A stretch of DNA of 64,000 nt from Polyangium jinanense (GTDB lineage: Bacteria; Myxococcota; Polyangia; Polyangiales; Polyangiaceae), in NCBI RefSeq assembly GCF_028435365.1, contig NZ_JAGTJJ010000028.1:62001-126000 (forward strand). The letters run 5' to 3'. Of the stretch, positions 52,142 to 60,974 are shown in pieces. Under the pieces are notes generated by a model. That model was not told the origin of the DNA. It did no database searches and saw only the letters and a list, made by a program, of their open reading frames with translations. Numbering within the stretch: the first letter of the stretch is position 1; each line of letters starts with the position of its first letter. Made by a program: the position numbers and the translations under genes.

Positions 52142-53332
52142 ATGACCAAGCCTGCGAAACGAATCTTGAAATCCGCGGCCTTCGTGACGGCCGTGGCCGG
52201 GCTGCTCACCGGCTGCGGGTCGGAGGAGCCCGCGTCGGGCACGAAGCCCCTCTCCGAGACCGCGCCGCCCATCATCGAGGCGTACGCGTCCCTCGTGCAC
52301 GACTCGTACGCCGAAGCCATGGACGAATCCGCTTCGCTCAATGCCTCGCTCGCCCAGTTCGTGGCCGAGCCCTCGCAGGCGAAGCTCGATGCCGCCCGCG
52401 AGCAGTGGCTCCTCGCGCGTGATCCGTACGGCCTGACCGAGGCCTTCCGCTTTTATGGCGGTCCCATCGACGACGACGACGGCCCCGAGGGCCGCATCAA
52501 CGCTTGGCCGATGGATGAGGCCTACGTCGATTACGTGGACGGCAATGCCAATGCGGGCATCATCAACGATGCGGCCACGTACCCGACGATCGACGAGTCC
52601 ACGATCGCCGAACTGAACGAGAAGGACGGCGAGAAGAACATCGCGACCGGGTATCACGCGATCGAGTTCTTGCTCTGGGGGCAGGACCTCTCCGCCGACG
52701 GCCCCGGGCAGCGCCCGTACACCGATTACGTGGTCGACATGGGCACGGCCGCGAACCAGGAGCGGCGCGGGCAGTACCTCCTCGCGGCAGGAAAACTCCT
52801 GCTCTCGGATCTCGGCTCGGTCTCGGCGGAATGGGCGCCCGAGGGCGGCGCGTATCGGGCGTCGTTCGTCGCGCTCCCGCCCGAGGAGGCGCTGCGCCGC
52901 ATTCTGCTCGGTCTCGGCAGCCTGAGCGGCGCCGAGCTCGCCGGCGAGCGGATGCAGGTCGCGTGGGACACGAAGGAGCAGGAAGACGAGCACTCCTGCT
53001 TCAGCGACAACACGCACAAGGATCTGCTCAACAACGCGCGCGGCATTCAGAACGTCTACCTCGGCCGCTTCGGCCAGGTCGACCGGCCCGGCCTCGACGA
53101 GCTCGTGCGCGAGCGTGATCCGGCGCTCGACGCGCGCCTCCAGGAGGAGATGGAGGCCAGCATCGCCGCGATCGAGGCCATTGGAAATCCGTTCGATCAG
53201 GCGATTCTCGGCGACGACACGGCGCCCGGGCGGCAGAAGGTGAAGGCGGCGATCGACGCGCTCCGCAAGCAGACGACGTCGATCATCGAGGTCGCGACGT
53301 TGCTCGGCATCGAGCTCAACATCGAGGAGTGA
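52142..53332 (+). CDS. Imelysin family iron-uptake lipoprotein
   Basis: A 396-residue lipoprotein (ATG 52142, behind GGAG; lipobox VAGLLTGC). It is an imelysin/EfeO-like (M75) protein: the signature GxHxxE appears as GYHAIEFLLWG near residue 165, and the second signature as CFSDNTHKDLLNNARGIQNVYLG near 285. The family binds iron (possibly haem) in the periplasm; its peptidase annotation is doubtful. First gene of a four-gene operon, followed after 5 bp by the di-haem oxidoreductase. A Fur-type box precedes it. Confidence 0.92.
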   Translation: MTKPAKRILKSAAFVTAVAGLLTGCGSEEPASGTKPLSETAPPIIEAYASLVHDSYAEAMDESASLNASLAQFVAEPSQAKLDAAREQWLLARDPYGLTEAFRFYGGPIDDDDGPEGRINAWPMDEAYVDYVDGNANAGIINDAATYPTIDESTIAELNEKDGEKNIATGYHAIEFLLWGQDLSADGPGQRPYTDYVVDMGTAANQERRGQYLLAAGKLLLSDLGSVSAEWAPEGGAYRASFVALPPEEALRRILLGLGSLSGAELAGERMQVAWDTKEQEDEHSCFSDNTHKDLLNNARGIQNVYLGRFGQVDRPGLDELVRERDPALDARLQEEMEASIAAIEAIGNPFDQAILGDDTAPGRQKVKAAIDALRKQTTSIIEVATLLGIELNIEE

Positions 53333-53337
53333 TCGCC

Positions 53338-54729
53338 ATGCGATGGCCCGTGTTTCCTTTGGTCTTCGTGGTCCTCGGCTGCGGCGCGGAGGCCCCGCCC
53401 GGGGAAACCGGGCTCTCGGCCGAGCCGGGGGAAGAGCTCTCCGGCGGCGAGACCACGGTGCACGACACCTCGAAAAACGCCTACTCGCTCTCGGCCCGCA
53501 ACATGACGCCGGAGCGGCGCAGCGCGTTCTTCGTGGGAAACTCGTTTTTCAAGGAAAACTGGGTCATCGCTCCTGCCTCCACCGAAGGACGGGACGGGCT
53601 CGGGCCGCTCTTCAATGCGCGCTCGTGCTCGTCCTGTCACCTCCTCGACGGCCGCGGCAGCCCGCCGGACGATCCGGCCGAACCCCTCGTCTCGGTCCTC
53701 CTCCGTCTCAGCATCCCCGGCGTGGACGCGCACGGCGGCCCCGCTCCCGAGCCCGTCTACGGCGGCCAGCTCCAGCCGCGCGCGATCCCCAACGTCGGGC
53801 CGGAGGGCGACGCGTTCGTCGCCTATGAAGAAATGCCGGGCTCGTTCCCGGACGGCGAGACGTACAGCCTCCGCAAACCCGTCTACACGACCGCCGCGGC
53901 CCGCGGCGACATGCAGCCGGACACGTTGATCTCCGCGCGCGTCGCGCCCGCGATGATCGGCCTCGGCCTGCTCGAAGCCATCGCTGAGGAGGACCTCCTG
54001 AAGGCCGAGGATCCGGACGATGCCGACGGCGACGGCATCTCGGGGCGGGCGAACCACGTATGGGACGTGGCGCGCGGGGCCGTTGCGCTCGGTCGATTCG
54101 GCTGGAAGGCGAACCAGCCGACGCTCATGCAGCAGACGGCGGGCGCGTTCCTCGGGGACATGGGCATCACCACGTCGATGTTCCTGACCCAGGAGTGCAC
54201 GGACGTGCAGGCCGATTGCAAGGCCGCCCCGACCGGCGGCAGCCCCGAGGCGAGCGAAAAGATCCTCGGGGACGTCGCGTTTTACTCGACCACCCTGGCC
54301 GTCCCTGCGCGCCGCGACGTGGGCGACGCCGTGGTCCTCGCCGGCAAGCAACAGTTCCTGAAGCTCGGCTGCGGCAACTGCCACACGCCCGTGTTTCGCA
54401 CCGGCACCTTCGACGGCTACCCGGAGCTCTCGGGCCAGACGATCCGGCCCTTCACGGACCTGCTCCTCCACGACATGGGCGAGGCGCTCGCGGACGGCCG
54501 GCCCGATTTCGAGGCGGACGGGCGCGAGTGGCGGACGCCGCCTCTCTGGGGCCTCGGGCTCCTCGAGACCGTCAATGGCCACCAAAATCTGCTACATGAT
54601 GGCCGCGCGCGCGGCTTCGTCGAGGCCGTGCTCTGGCACGGCGGCGAGGCGGAAGCCTCCCGCGAGGCGTTCCGCGCCCTGCCGGCCGAGGAGCGCCGCG
54701 CGCTCGTTCGGTTCCTGGAGTCGTTATGA
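53338..54729 (+). CDS. Di-haem oxidoreductase (DUF1111, thiol oxidoreductase-like)
   Basis: A 463-residue exported c-type cytochrome. Lipobox VFVVLGC. The first haem site CSSCH lies near residue 98 inside the DUF1111 hallmark GLGPLFNARSCSSCH; the second, CGNCH, near 345. LSGQTIRPFTDLLLHDMG and EWRTPPLWGLG are also characteristic of the family. ATG 53338 sits 8 nt behind GAGGAG; GTG 53329 overlapping the upstream stop is less likely. In similar loci it sits between two imelysins, probably handling electrons for iron redox changes during uptake. Confidence 0.92.
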   Translation: MRWPVFPLVFVVLGCGAEAPPGETGLSAEPGEELSGGETTVHDTSKNAYSLSARNMTPERRSAFFVGNSFFKENWVIAPASTEGRDGLGPLFNARSCSSCHLLDGRGSPPDDPAEPLVSVLLRLSIPGVDAHGGPAPEPVYGGQLQPRAIPNVGPEGDAFVAYEEMPGSFPDGETYSLRKPVYTTAAARGDMQPDTLISARVAPAMIGLGLLEAIAEEDLLKAEDPDDADGDGISGRANHVWDVARGAVALGRFGWKANQPTLMQQTAGAFLGDMGITTSMFLTQECTDVQADCKAAPTGGSPEASEKILGDVAFYSTTLAVPARRDVGDAVVLAGKQQFLKLGCGNCHTPVFRTGTFDGYPELSGQTIRPFTDLLLHDMGEALADGRPDFEADGREWRTPPLWGLGLLETVNGHQNLLHDGRARGFVEAVLWHGGEAEASREAFRALPAEERRALVRFLESL

Positions 54730-55865
54730 GCTTGTCCCCGCCCGCCTTTCCTTCCCGATCCGCGCTCGCCCTCACCATGACGCTCGCCCTCGCGGCAGCC
54801 TCGTGCGAGACGCCCACCGCTGACGACACGGCGCAACGCGCGGTGATGCACGACCTCGCCTACGAGGTCATGCTGCCGATCTACGACGAGCTCGAAAAAG
54901 AGGCGCTCCCACTACCTCCCGCCGTCGCGGCGTTCTGCGACGCGCCGACGGAAGACACGCTGAAAGCCGCGCAGGCGGCGTGGCGCGCGGCGCGCGTGCC
55001 GTGGAAGCATGCCGAGGCGTTCCGGTTCGGCCCGGTGGAAGACCTCCGCCTCGGCACCGCCCTCGACTTCTGGCCTGCGCGTCCCGACTCGATCGAGTCC
55101 GCGATCACGGCCGCGCCCGAGCCCGTCACCGCCACGCACATCGCCTCGCTCGGCGTGGCCACGAAGGGCCTGCCGGCGCTCGAATACATGCTCTTCGATC
55201 CGGCGGGCGGCAATGCCGCGGTCCTCGCGTCCCTCGGGGCCGCGGATGCGGCGGGGAAGAAGCGCTGTGCGTATGCACGCGCCCTCGCCGAGACGATCGC
55301 CGCGGACGCGACGACAGCGCAGGAAGCGTGGAGCCTGGAAGGCGGCGCGTTCGTGGATCAGGTCGCGAAAGCGGGGTCGGGCAGCACGCTCTTCCTCACG
55401 GGGCAGGACGGCATCGCGCGGGTCGTCAACCTGCTCGTCTTCGCCATGCAGGCGGTGGCCGAGAACCGGGTCTCGGGCCCGCTCGGCGCGGTGAGCGGCG
55501 CCGGGCCGGATCCGACGCTCGTCGAATCACGCTTCAGCGACAACTCCATCGAAGACCTGCTCGGCACGCTCCGCGGCATCGAGGACGTCTACCTCGGCCG
55601 CCACGGCGACCAAAGCGGGCGTGGTGTCACGGAGCTCGTGGCCGCGCGTAGCCCGGCCATCGATTCCTCCGTTCGAAAGGCCCTCACGGACGCGATGGCC
55701 GCGACCTCGGCGATCCCCGGACCTCTGCGCACCGCGATCACGAGTGATCCTGCGGCTGTCACCAAGGCGCACGACGCGCTCCGGGTCTTGCGGCGTGTGC
55801 TCTCCACCGACGTCGCCAGCGTCCTCGGCGTCAGCGTCACCTTGAGTGACAATGACGGTGACTGA
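54726..55865 (+). CDS. Second imelysin-like lipoprotein, GxHxxE variant
   Basis: A 379-residue lipoprotein with lipobox LALAAASC. ATG overlaps the preceding stop (ATGA), indicating coupled translation. The fold matches imelysin: WRAARVPWKHAEAFRFGPV near the start and RFSDNSIEDLLGTLRGIEDVYLG towards the end. In place of GxHxxE it has KGLPALEYMLF, so the His is missing but the Glu kept; such variants form a distinct imelysin-like group that normally accompanies a DUF1111 protein. The site probably binds metal differently from that of the first imelysin. Confidence 0.9.
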   Translation: MSLSPPAFPSRSALALTMTLALAAASCETPTADDTAQRAVMHDLAYEVMLPIYDELEKEALPLPPAVAAFCDAPTEDTLKAAQAAWRAARVPWKHAEAFRFGPVEDLRLGTALDFWPARPDSIESAITAAPEPVTATHIASLGVATKGLPALEYMLFDPAGGNAAVLASLGAADAAGKKRCAYARALAETIAADATTAQEAWSLEGGAFVDQVAKAGSGSTLFLTGQDGIARVVNLLVFAMQAVAENRVSGPLGAVSGAGPDPTLVESRFSDNSIEDLLGTLRGIEDVYLGRHGDQSGRGVTELVAARSPAIDSSVRKALTDAMAATSAIPGPLRTAITSDPAAVTKAHDALRVLRRVLSTDVASVLGVSVTLSDNDGD

Positions 55866-57261
55866 GACATCGCCACGGGAGAGCCTCGTCGAGAGGCTCT
55901 TCCGCCCCGTCGACATCGCGTCCCTCGCCGCGTTCCGTATCCTCTTCGGCGCGCTCATGCTGATGAGCATCGTCCGGTTCTGGGCGAACGGCTGGATCCG
56001 CGATTTTTACATCGCCCCCCCGTTCCACTTCCATTACTTCGGTTTTTCGTGGGTCTCGCCCTGGCCGAGCTGGGGCATGTACGCCCATTTCGTGGTCCTC
56101 GGTCTCGCGAGCGCCCTCGTGATGGTTGGTCTCTTCTACCGCGCCGCCGCGGCCGTCCTGTTCGTCGCCTTCACGTACGTCGAGCTCCTGGAGAAGGCGA
56201 CCTATCTCAATCACTATTACCTCATCAGCATCCTCTCCTTCCTGATGATCTTCCTGCCGCTCCACCGGGCGGCGTCGATCGACGCATGGAGAAACCCGGC
56301 GCTCGCGAGCCGCACCGCGCCGGCCTGGGCGCTCCTGCTGTTGCGCTTCCAGATCGGAGTCGTGTACGTATTCGCCGGGATCGCGAAGCTCGGCTCGGAT
56401 TGGCTCCTGCGCGGCGAACCGCTCGGCATTTGGCTCTCGGCGCACACGGACATCCCGCTCGTCGGACCCTTGCTCGCCGAGCACTGGGTCGCGCGCGCCG
56501 CGAGCTTCGCGGGCGCCGCGTTCGACCTCACCGTGGTGTTTTTCCTGCTGCGCGATCGCACGCGGCGTTTCGCGTATGCCGCGGTGATCGGCTTTCATTT
56601 CATCACGGGCATGCTCTTTCCGATCGGCGTCTTTCCGTGGATCATGTCCGCGTCCGCGCTGATCTTTTTCCCGCCGAGCTGGCCGCGTCCGCTCCTCGCG
56701 CGGCTCTCGCGCCGGTTTGCCTGTTCGATTCCCGAGGATCTCACAGCCCCAGAGCCGCCGCGTACGCTCGGCGCGTGGCAGCGGATGGGGCTCGCGCTCC
56801 TCGCGGTGCATGCGATCGTGCAGATTGCGCTCCCGCTCCGCCATTTCCTTTACCCTGGGAACACGGCCTGGAGCGAGGAGGGATTCAGGTTTGCCTGGAG
56901 GGTCATGCTCGTGGAAAAACTCGGCTATGTCGAGCTCCGCATCCACGACCACGCCACGGGCCGGACGATCCGCGCCGAGCCTTCCCGGTGGCTCACGCCG
57001 CTCCAGACGAAGATGATGGCGCAGAGCCCGGACATGATCCTCGAGCTCGCGCACCACGTCGCGGACGACTACACGCGCCGGGGCAAACACGTGGCCGTGT
57101 ACGCGGATGCGTGGGTGACCATGAATGGTCGACCGAGCCGGCGGATCATCGATCCCAGCGTCGACCTCACGACCGTCCAGGATTCCTTGCTGCCCAAACC
57201 GTGGATCCTGCCGCTCGACGACAACGCCGAGGCATCCGCCACGGCCTCCTCGCAACCTTGA
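55852..57261 (+). CDS. HTTM domain membrane protein
   Basis: A 469-residue protein related to vitamin K-dependent gamma-carboxylase (HTTM domain). It starts with the diagnostic PVDIASLAAFRILFGALMLMS, followed by about 6-8 hydrophobic segments (AHFVVLGLASALVMVGLFY, LLRFQIGVVYVFAGIAKL) and KLGSDWL. A soluble C-terminal part of about 130 residues follows (WRVMLVEKLGYVEL, TPLQTKMMAQSPDMILELAHHV). ATG 55852 overlaps the imelysin stop by 14 bp; GTG 55846 is possible. HTTM proteins are constant companions of imelysin/DUF1111 operons; whether it modifies a partner or transports iron is unknown. Confidence 0.9.
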   Translation: MTVTETSPRESLVERLFRPVDIASLAAFRILFGALMLMSIVRFWANGWIRDFYIAPPFHFHYFGFSWVSPWPSWGMYAHFVVLGLASALVMVGLFYRAAAAVLFVAFTYVELLEKATYLNHYYLISILSFLMIFLPLHRAASIDAWRNPALASRTAPAWALLLLRFQIGVVYVFAGIAKLGSDWLLRGEPLGIWLSAHTDIPLVGPLLAEHWVARAASFAGAAFDLTVVFFLLRDRTRRFAYAAVIGFHFITGMLFPIGVFPWIMSASALIFFPPSWPRPLLARLSRRFACSIPEDLTAPEPPRTLGAWQRMGLALLAVHAIVQIALPLRHFLYPGNTAWSEEGFRFAWRVMLVEKLGYVELRIHDHATGRTIRAEPSRWLTPLQTKMMAQSPDMILELAHHVADDYTRRGKHVAVYADAWVTMNGRPSRRIIDPSVDLTTVQDSLLPKPWILPLDDNAEASATASSQP

Positions 57262-57300
57262 TCTGGTGAATCGGCCTCGGCCCGGCGTACCCTCTCGCCG

Positions 57301-58368
57301 ATGCCGCGCTTCCCGCTCGCCCTCTCGCTCGTCCTCGCCGCGTGTGGCGCTCCGGCTGCGCCCCCCACGGCCCCGCCCGCGCCTCCCGCGCTGATGGCGG
57401 CTTCCGCGCCTCCGTCCGCCTTGCCTCCGCCCATCCAGCCCGCTTGCGCCGTCGCGGCCGATCTCCCGCCGCTCTCGGCGCCACGCCTCGACCTCCGCGC
57501 GCCCGAGCCCTCCCGGGAAAACCTCCGTGCGTGGGTCCATCTCCTCGCGGATCCCGCCCTCCACGGCCGCGCGGCCGGTTCCTCCGAGAACCGCCGCGTC
57601 GCCGATCTGCTCGCGCGCGCCTTCCTCTCGTTCGGTTTTTCACCGCCCGAGGGCCACGACCCTTGTGTCCCCTTCGAGCGCAGCGGCGTCCGCGACCAGA
57701 ACGTCATCGCCCATCTCCGCGGCAAGACCCGTCCCGACAGCCTTGCCGTCCTCGTCGGTGCCCATTACGATGCGCAGGGCGAACGCGACGACGAAGCATA
57801 TCCCGGCGCTGATGACAATGCCTCCGGCGTCGCAGCTTTGCTCGAAATTGCCCGCCTGAACGCTTTGCGTGGGATGGATCTCGACCTCGTCGTCGTCGCG
57901 TTTGGCGCCGAGGAGCGCGGCGTGCTCGGGGCGAAGGCTTACGTCGAGGCGCCGACGGTGCCTCTCTCGCGCCTCGCGCTCATGGTGAATCTGGACATGG
58001 TCGGCCGGCCCCTGCTCGACGGATCGCCGCTCCGGCTCGTCGTTCCGCGCGCATCCGAGGCGCTCGGGTTCGTCGTGGGGACACGGGATCGAGAAAGGAC
58101 CCGCGCGCTGCTCGATCGTGCGGCGGCACGCGAGGATCGACCTCTGTTTGGCATTCCTGAGGCGGCGATGACACGGCTCGGGTACGCCTCCGACAGCGTC
58201 CCGTTTGGCCCGCACACCCCCACGATTTTCCTCTCCGATGCCGCGCTCGCCGATTACCATCAGCCCACGGACACGCCCGATCTGGTCGAAATCGACCAGA
58301 TCGAGCGCGCCGTGCGCCTCACGTTGACGGTGATCGACGAAGTGCGGAAGGAGCGGTCTGGGCGATAG
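57301..58368 (+). CDS. M28 family metallopeptidase lipoprotein
   Basis: A 355-residue exported aminopeptidase. Signal and lipobox SLVLAAC, then a Pro/Ala-rich linker. All M28 zinc ligands can be seen: His in VGAHYDAQG, bridging Asp in GADDNASG, catalytic and metal Glu in FGAEERG, Asp in VNLDMVGRP, and His in ADYHQPTDT. It should release N-terminal amino acids from peptides outside the inner membrane, consistent with a predatory or proteolytic lifestyle. It begins 39 bp after the HTTM gene and may be read through from the iron operon. It converges on the next gene with a gap of only 5 bp. Confidence 0.92.
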   Translation: MPRFPLALSLVLAACGAPAAPPTAPPAPPALMAASAPPSALPPPIQPACAVAADLPPLSAPRLDLRAPEPSRENLRAWVHLLADPALHGRAAGSSENRRVADLLARAFLSFGFSPPEGHDPCVPFERSGVRDQNVIAHLRGKTRPDSLAVLVGAHYDAQGERDDEAYPGADDNASGVAALLEIARLNALRGMDLDLVVVAFGAEERGVLGAKAYVEAPTVPLSRLALMVNLDMVGRPLLDGSPLRLVVPRASEALGFVVGTRDRERTRALLDRAAAREDRPLFGIPEAAMTRLGYASDSVPFGPHTPTIFLSDAALADYHQPTDTPDLVEIDQIERAVRLTLTVIDEVRKERSGR

Positions 58369-58373
58369 AGCGC

Positions 58374-59105
58374 CTACGTTCCGCCCTGACCTCCGCAGGC
58401 GGGATTGAACGGCAAGGACTCGCCATCTCCCGCATTGTTCAATGCGTCGAGAACCGCGCCCAGAACCAGGCGGCGCTCGTCGCTGCCCTCGTCGAACGCA
58501 ACGTCCCCGAGGGCGAGGAGCTCGTCCACCGTCTCGAGATCCCCATCGGCGTCGACGTCCGCGAAGACGTAGTTACCGATACCGAATGCCTTGGCGTTGA
58601 ACTTCGCCGCGAGGAGCTGGTGGCCCAGGATGATCTGCGCGTCGCCCTTGGGCGGCGTCTGGAAATACGCCTGTACCTCAGCCGACGAATCGAATGTCAC
58701 GGTCGCGCCGAGCGAGACCGGCAAGAGCGAGAGCCCACCCACGACGCCATCGATGACGCAGGTGTGGTTCTTCCAGAAACCCTGCGTCCGCGTGAGGAGC
58801 GGAACGTCGCATTCGTCGGGCGGATCCGTCGGATCCGGAGGCGGATCCGTGGGCGGATCGGTCGGATCCGGCGGCTCCGTGGGAGGCGGCTCCGTGGGAG
58901 GCGGCTCCGTGGGAGGCGGTTCCGTGGACGGCGGGGCAACGATCGAGGGCAGCTCACTCGCAGGAGCACACGGCTCCGGCGCGGGAACAATCGCGAATTT
59001 GACGCCACGCAGCGGGTCGAATGACGCCTGCTCGGAAGAAGCCTGCTCGCAACCGAGCAGGAGGAAGAGGGAGGCTACCGCAACGGCAAATGACGAGTTG
59101 CGCAT
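58374..59105 (-). CDS. Lipoprotein with TEPPP-repeat stalk
   Basis: A 243-residue lipoprotein (ATG 59105; lipobox LFLLLGC). A proline-rich stalk encoded by 15-bp repeats (TEPPP, then DPTDPPTDPPP) links the anchor to a C-terminal domain of about 135 residues that starts with RTQGFWKNHTC. The TQGFWKNH motif recurs in secreted proteins of bacteria and is usually followed, as here, by GHQLLAAKFN and a calcium-site-like DVDADGDLETV. The domain probably presents a small surface module of unknown function. Confidence 0.82.
   Translation of the reverse strand: MRNSSFAVAVASLFLLLGCEQASSEQASFDPLRGVKFAIVPAPEPCAPASELPSIVAPPSTEPPPTEPPPTEPPPTEPPDPTDPPTDPPPDPTDPPDECDVPLLTRTQGFWKNHTCVIDGVVGGLSLLPVSLGATVTFDSSAEVQAYFQTPPKGDAQIILGHQLLAAKFNAKAFGIGNYVFADVDADGDLETVDELLALGDVAFDEGSDERRLVLGAVLDALNNAGDGESLPFNPACGGQGGT
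58871..58930. repeat. 15-bp tandem repeat coding for TEPPP
   Basis: Four units of GCGGCTCCGTGGGAG (plus strand) at 58871, 58886, 58901 and, less exact, 58916. In frame in the lipoprotein stalk, so copy-number change would alter stalk length without breaking the gene. Confidence 0.85.
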
Positions 59106-59188
59106 GACGGAAGTATACACTCCGCACGCACCATTGAAAGGACGAATCGAGACGAAATCGATGGTCAATGCAGTGACCATCTCCTGCG

Positions 59189-60526
59189 TCAGGGAGCGTG
59201 CCAATGCAGCGCTGCGCGCACCCTCGCACTGCTGCCGTCGTCCGTGCAGGTGAACGTGCCGCGGCCGAGGTTTCTCTCGATGCACGCGGAAAGCTCACGA
59301 TCGGTCGTCCCGACGACCACCTTGCCCGCGGCGGGCACGCCGTCCTCGCGGATGTCGAGATCGACCACGATCACGCTGCCGGCAGGGGCCGCGCAACGCG
59401 CGAGCGGCGCTTGCAACGAATCGACGTTGTCGACCACGAGCCGCTTGACGGACGTGTATCGCTTCTTCCCGTCGACCACCTGATCCATCGAATGCCAGTC
59501 GTCCTCGACGTGGATGTTCGTGCTCGCCTCGATCACACGGAGCTCCGGCCGCGGCTTTCCGGCGAGATCCGGCGCCTCGTATCGGACGCGGATCGTGCGC
59601 CGCCCGGGCCGCTTGCTGATCGCCGTCGAACCCACGAGCGCCTGGCACACGCAAGCCTCGCGCGCGCCCTCGCGGCCGTCCCGCAGGTCGAGGTTTTCCA
59701 TTTCGCAATACCGCCCGCCCGCATCGCCCTGCACGAGAAAATCGCGGGTCACGTCGTCATCGTTCGCAAAACATGCGGCGAGGCTGCCCGCGCGATCTTT
59801 CCAGTCGATGCTCCCGGGGTCACACCGACCGAAGTTTTGATACTCGCAGAGCGTGAGGGGACCTTCGCGGAGGGCGCTGCTATCAGCCCACACCAGGAGG
59901 CCGGCGACGCCACCGATGAGGCCGCCCGCGCCGTCGTTGCGGACGAGCGACGCGAACGCCGCGCGATATCGATCCACGATCCCGAGCTTCCGATCCCAGG
60001 GCGCCTGGAACGTGACCTCGGGGCCGCCCGTGCGCGGAAGAATGTTGACCCAGAGCTCCTCGCCCTTGCCCCCCGCGACCCCGGAGACGTGGATGACGTC
60101 CGTCGTCAACCACCCCTCGTCGTGGGCGCGCCGCGACAGGGGTTCGCCCTCGTAGGCGCATCGATGCCCGGTTTTCTGGGAGACGGGCCGCAATTTCGGA
60201 TCGACCATGGCCGGCCCGAGAATCAGGTAATCGGGCGCGACCCGGGCGAGGTGCGCCGCGAGCTCGGCGCGGAGGGCCGCTCGTTCGGCGCGGAAGAGCC
60301 GGTCGTCCTCGATCGGGATCACCGCGACCTCGGGCCGCTGGGCCGAGGCCGGCGGCTGCGCGGCCGCCTGCGCCGGCGGCTGCGGCGCGGGCGCGGCCGT
60401 TTGCGGATCCGACACGATGGTCGCTTGAAGCGGAGATTGGACGACGCAGGATGCGCCGAGGAGCGCGCTCCCGAGGGTCAGGAGCGTGGCGCGCGCAGGA
60501 GCCGGGGTTTGCATGGCAAAACGCAT
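59189..60526 (-). CDS. Hypothetical lipoprotein/periplasmic protein
   Basis: A 445-residue protein. ATG 60526 shares its A with the preceding TGA stop, so it is translationally coupled to the small lipoprotein gene. The signal ends LLGASC, then a Pro/Ala/Gln linker. Central sequence (VAVIPIEDDRLFRAERAALRAELAAHLARVAPDYLI) resembles stress-response or Tol-like alpha/beta segments; the C-terminal 110 residues (IVVDLDIREDGVPAAGKVVVG, ELSACIERNLGRGTF) match the AgmX/PglI type C-terminal domain frequent in myxobacteria, in which a conserved Cys sits before I-E. Function unknown. Confidence 0.75.
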   Translation of the reverse strand: MRFAMQTPAPARATLLTLGSALLGASCVVQSPLQATIVSDPQTAAPAPQPPAQAAAQPPASAQRPEVAVIPIEDDRLFRAERAALRAELAAHLARVAPDYLILGPAMVDPKLRPVSQKTGHRCAYEGEPLSRRAHDEGWLTTDVIHVSGVAGGKGEELWVNILPRTGGPEVTFQAPWDRKLGIVDRYRAAFASLVRNDGAGGLIGGVAGLLVWADSSALREGPLTLCEYQNFGRCDPGSIDWKDRAGSLAACFANDDDVTRDFLVQGDAGGRYCEMENLDLRDGREGAREACVCQALVGSTAISKRPGRRTIRVRYEAPDLAGKPRPELRVIEASTNIHVEDDWHSMDQVVDGKKRYTSVKRLVVDNVDSLQAPLARCAAPAGSVIVVDLDIREDGVPAAGKVVVGTTDRELSACIERNLGRGTFTCTDDGSSARVRAALHWHAP

Positions 60527-60873
60527 CAATCGATGGTGATCGTCAAAGCCTGGCCGATGACGTGGCATTCATCGGAGGTCACCGTGACATTCGCGGTCTT
60601 CGTCGCCATGTCGCGCGTTGCGGTAATGACGAAGTCGCCCGCCTCTTCCACGCCGCAATCGTAGGTGTTCTCGATGACCTGCTCGCACGGCTTCGCGGCG
60701 CCGCCGTTCACCGTATACGTGAGCTCGGCGTCGGTGACGGCCGTTTCGGTGCTGTCGACGACGGTGACCGTCACGGAGACCGCGGCGATCGTGGTGCATT
60801 GGACCTCGTCGGAGCTACAGGCCGCGAGCGGGAGGAGGCAAAACGGGAGGAGGGACGCGAGGAGCAAGCGCAT
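60526..60873 (-). CDS. Small lipoprotein with Ig-like/carboxypeptidase-regulatory fold
   Basis: A 115-residue lipoprotein (ATG 60873; lipobox LLPLAAC). The body alternates strands: VSVTVTVVDSTETAVTDAELTYTV, DFVITATRDMATKTANVTVT, resembling a single carboxypeptidase-regulatory-like domain, with cysteines probably bonded. It is the first gene of a two-gene leftward unit and diverges from the amino-acid permease; the 101 bp between them should hold both promoters. Confidence 0.75.
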   Translation of the reverse strand: MRLLLASLLPFCLLPLAACSSDEVQCTTIAAVSVTVTVVDSTETAVTDAELTYTVNGGAAKPCEQVIENTYDCGVEEAGDFVITATRDMATKTANVTVTSDECHVIGQALTITID

Positions 60874-60974
60874 GCCCGAGGGCTTTACCGAGCGCTCGCC
60901 GGCCGGGCAAATTCTCGGCGGAGACCGCGCGCCGCCCGCCGCCTGGCCTGGCTTCTGCACGCACTCGGGGGCCG

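Noticed and set aside
55837..57564. Leftward 575-codon frame
   Set aside because: Antisense of the HTTM gene, which has clear membrane helices and the HTTM signature.
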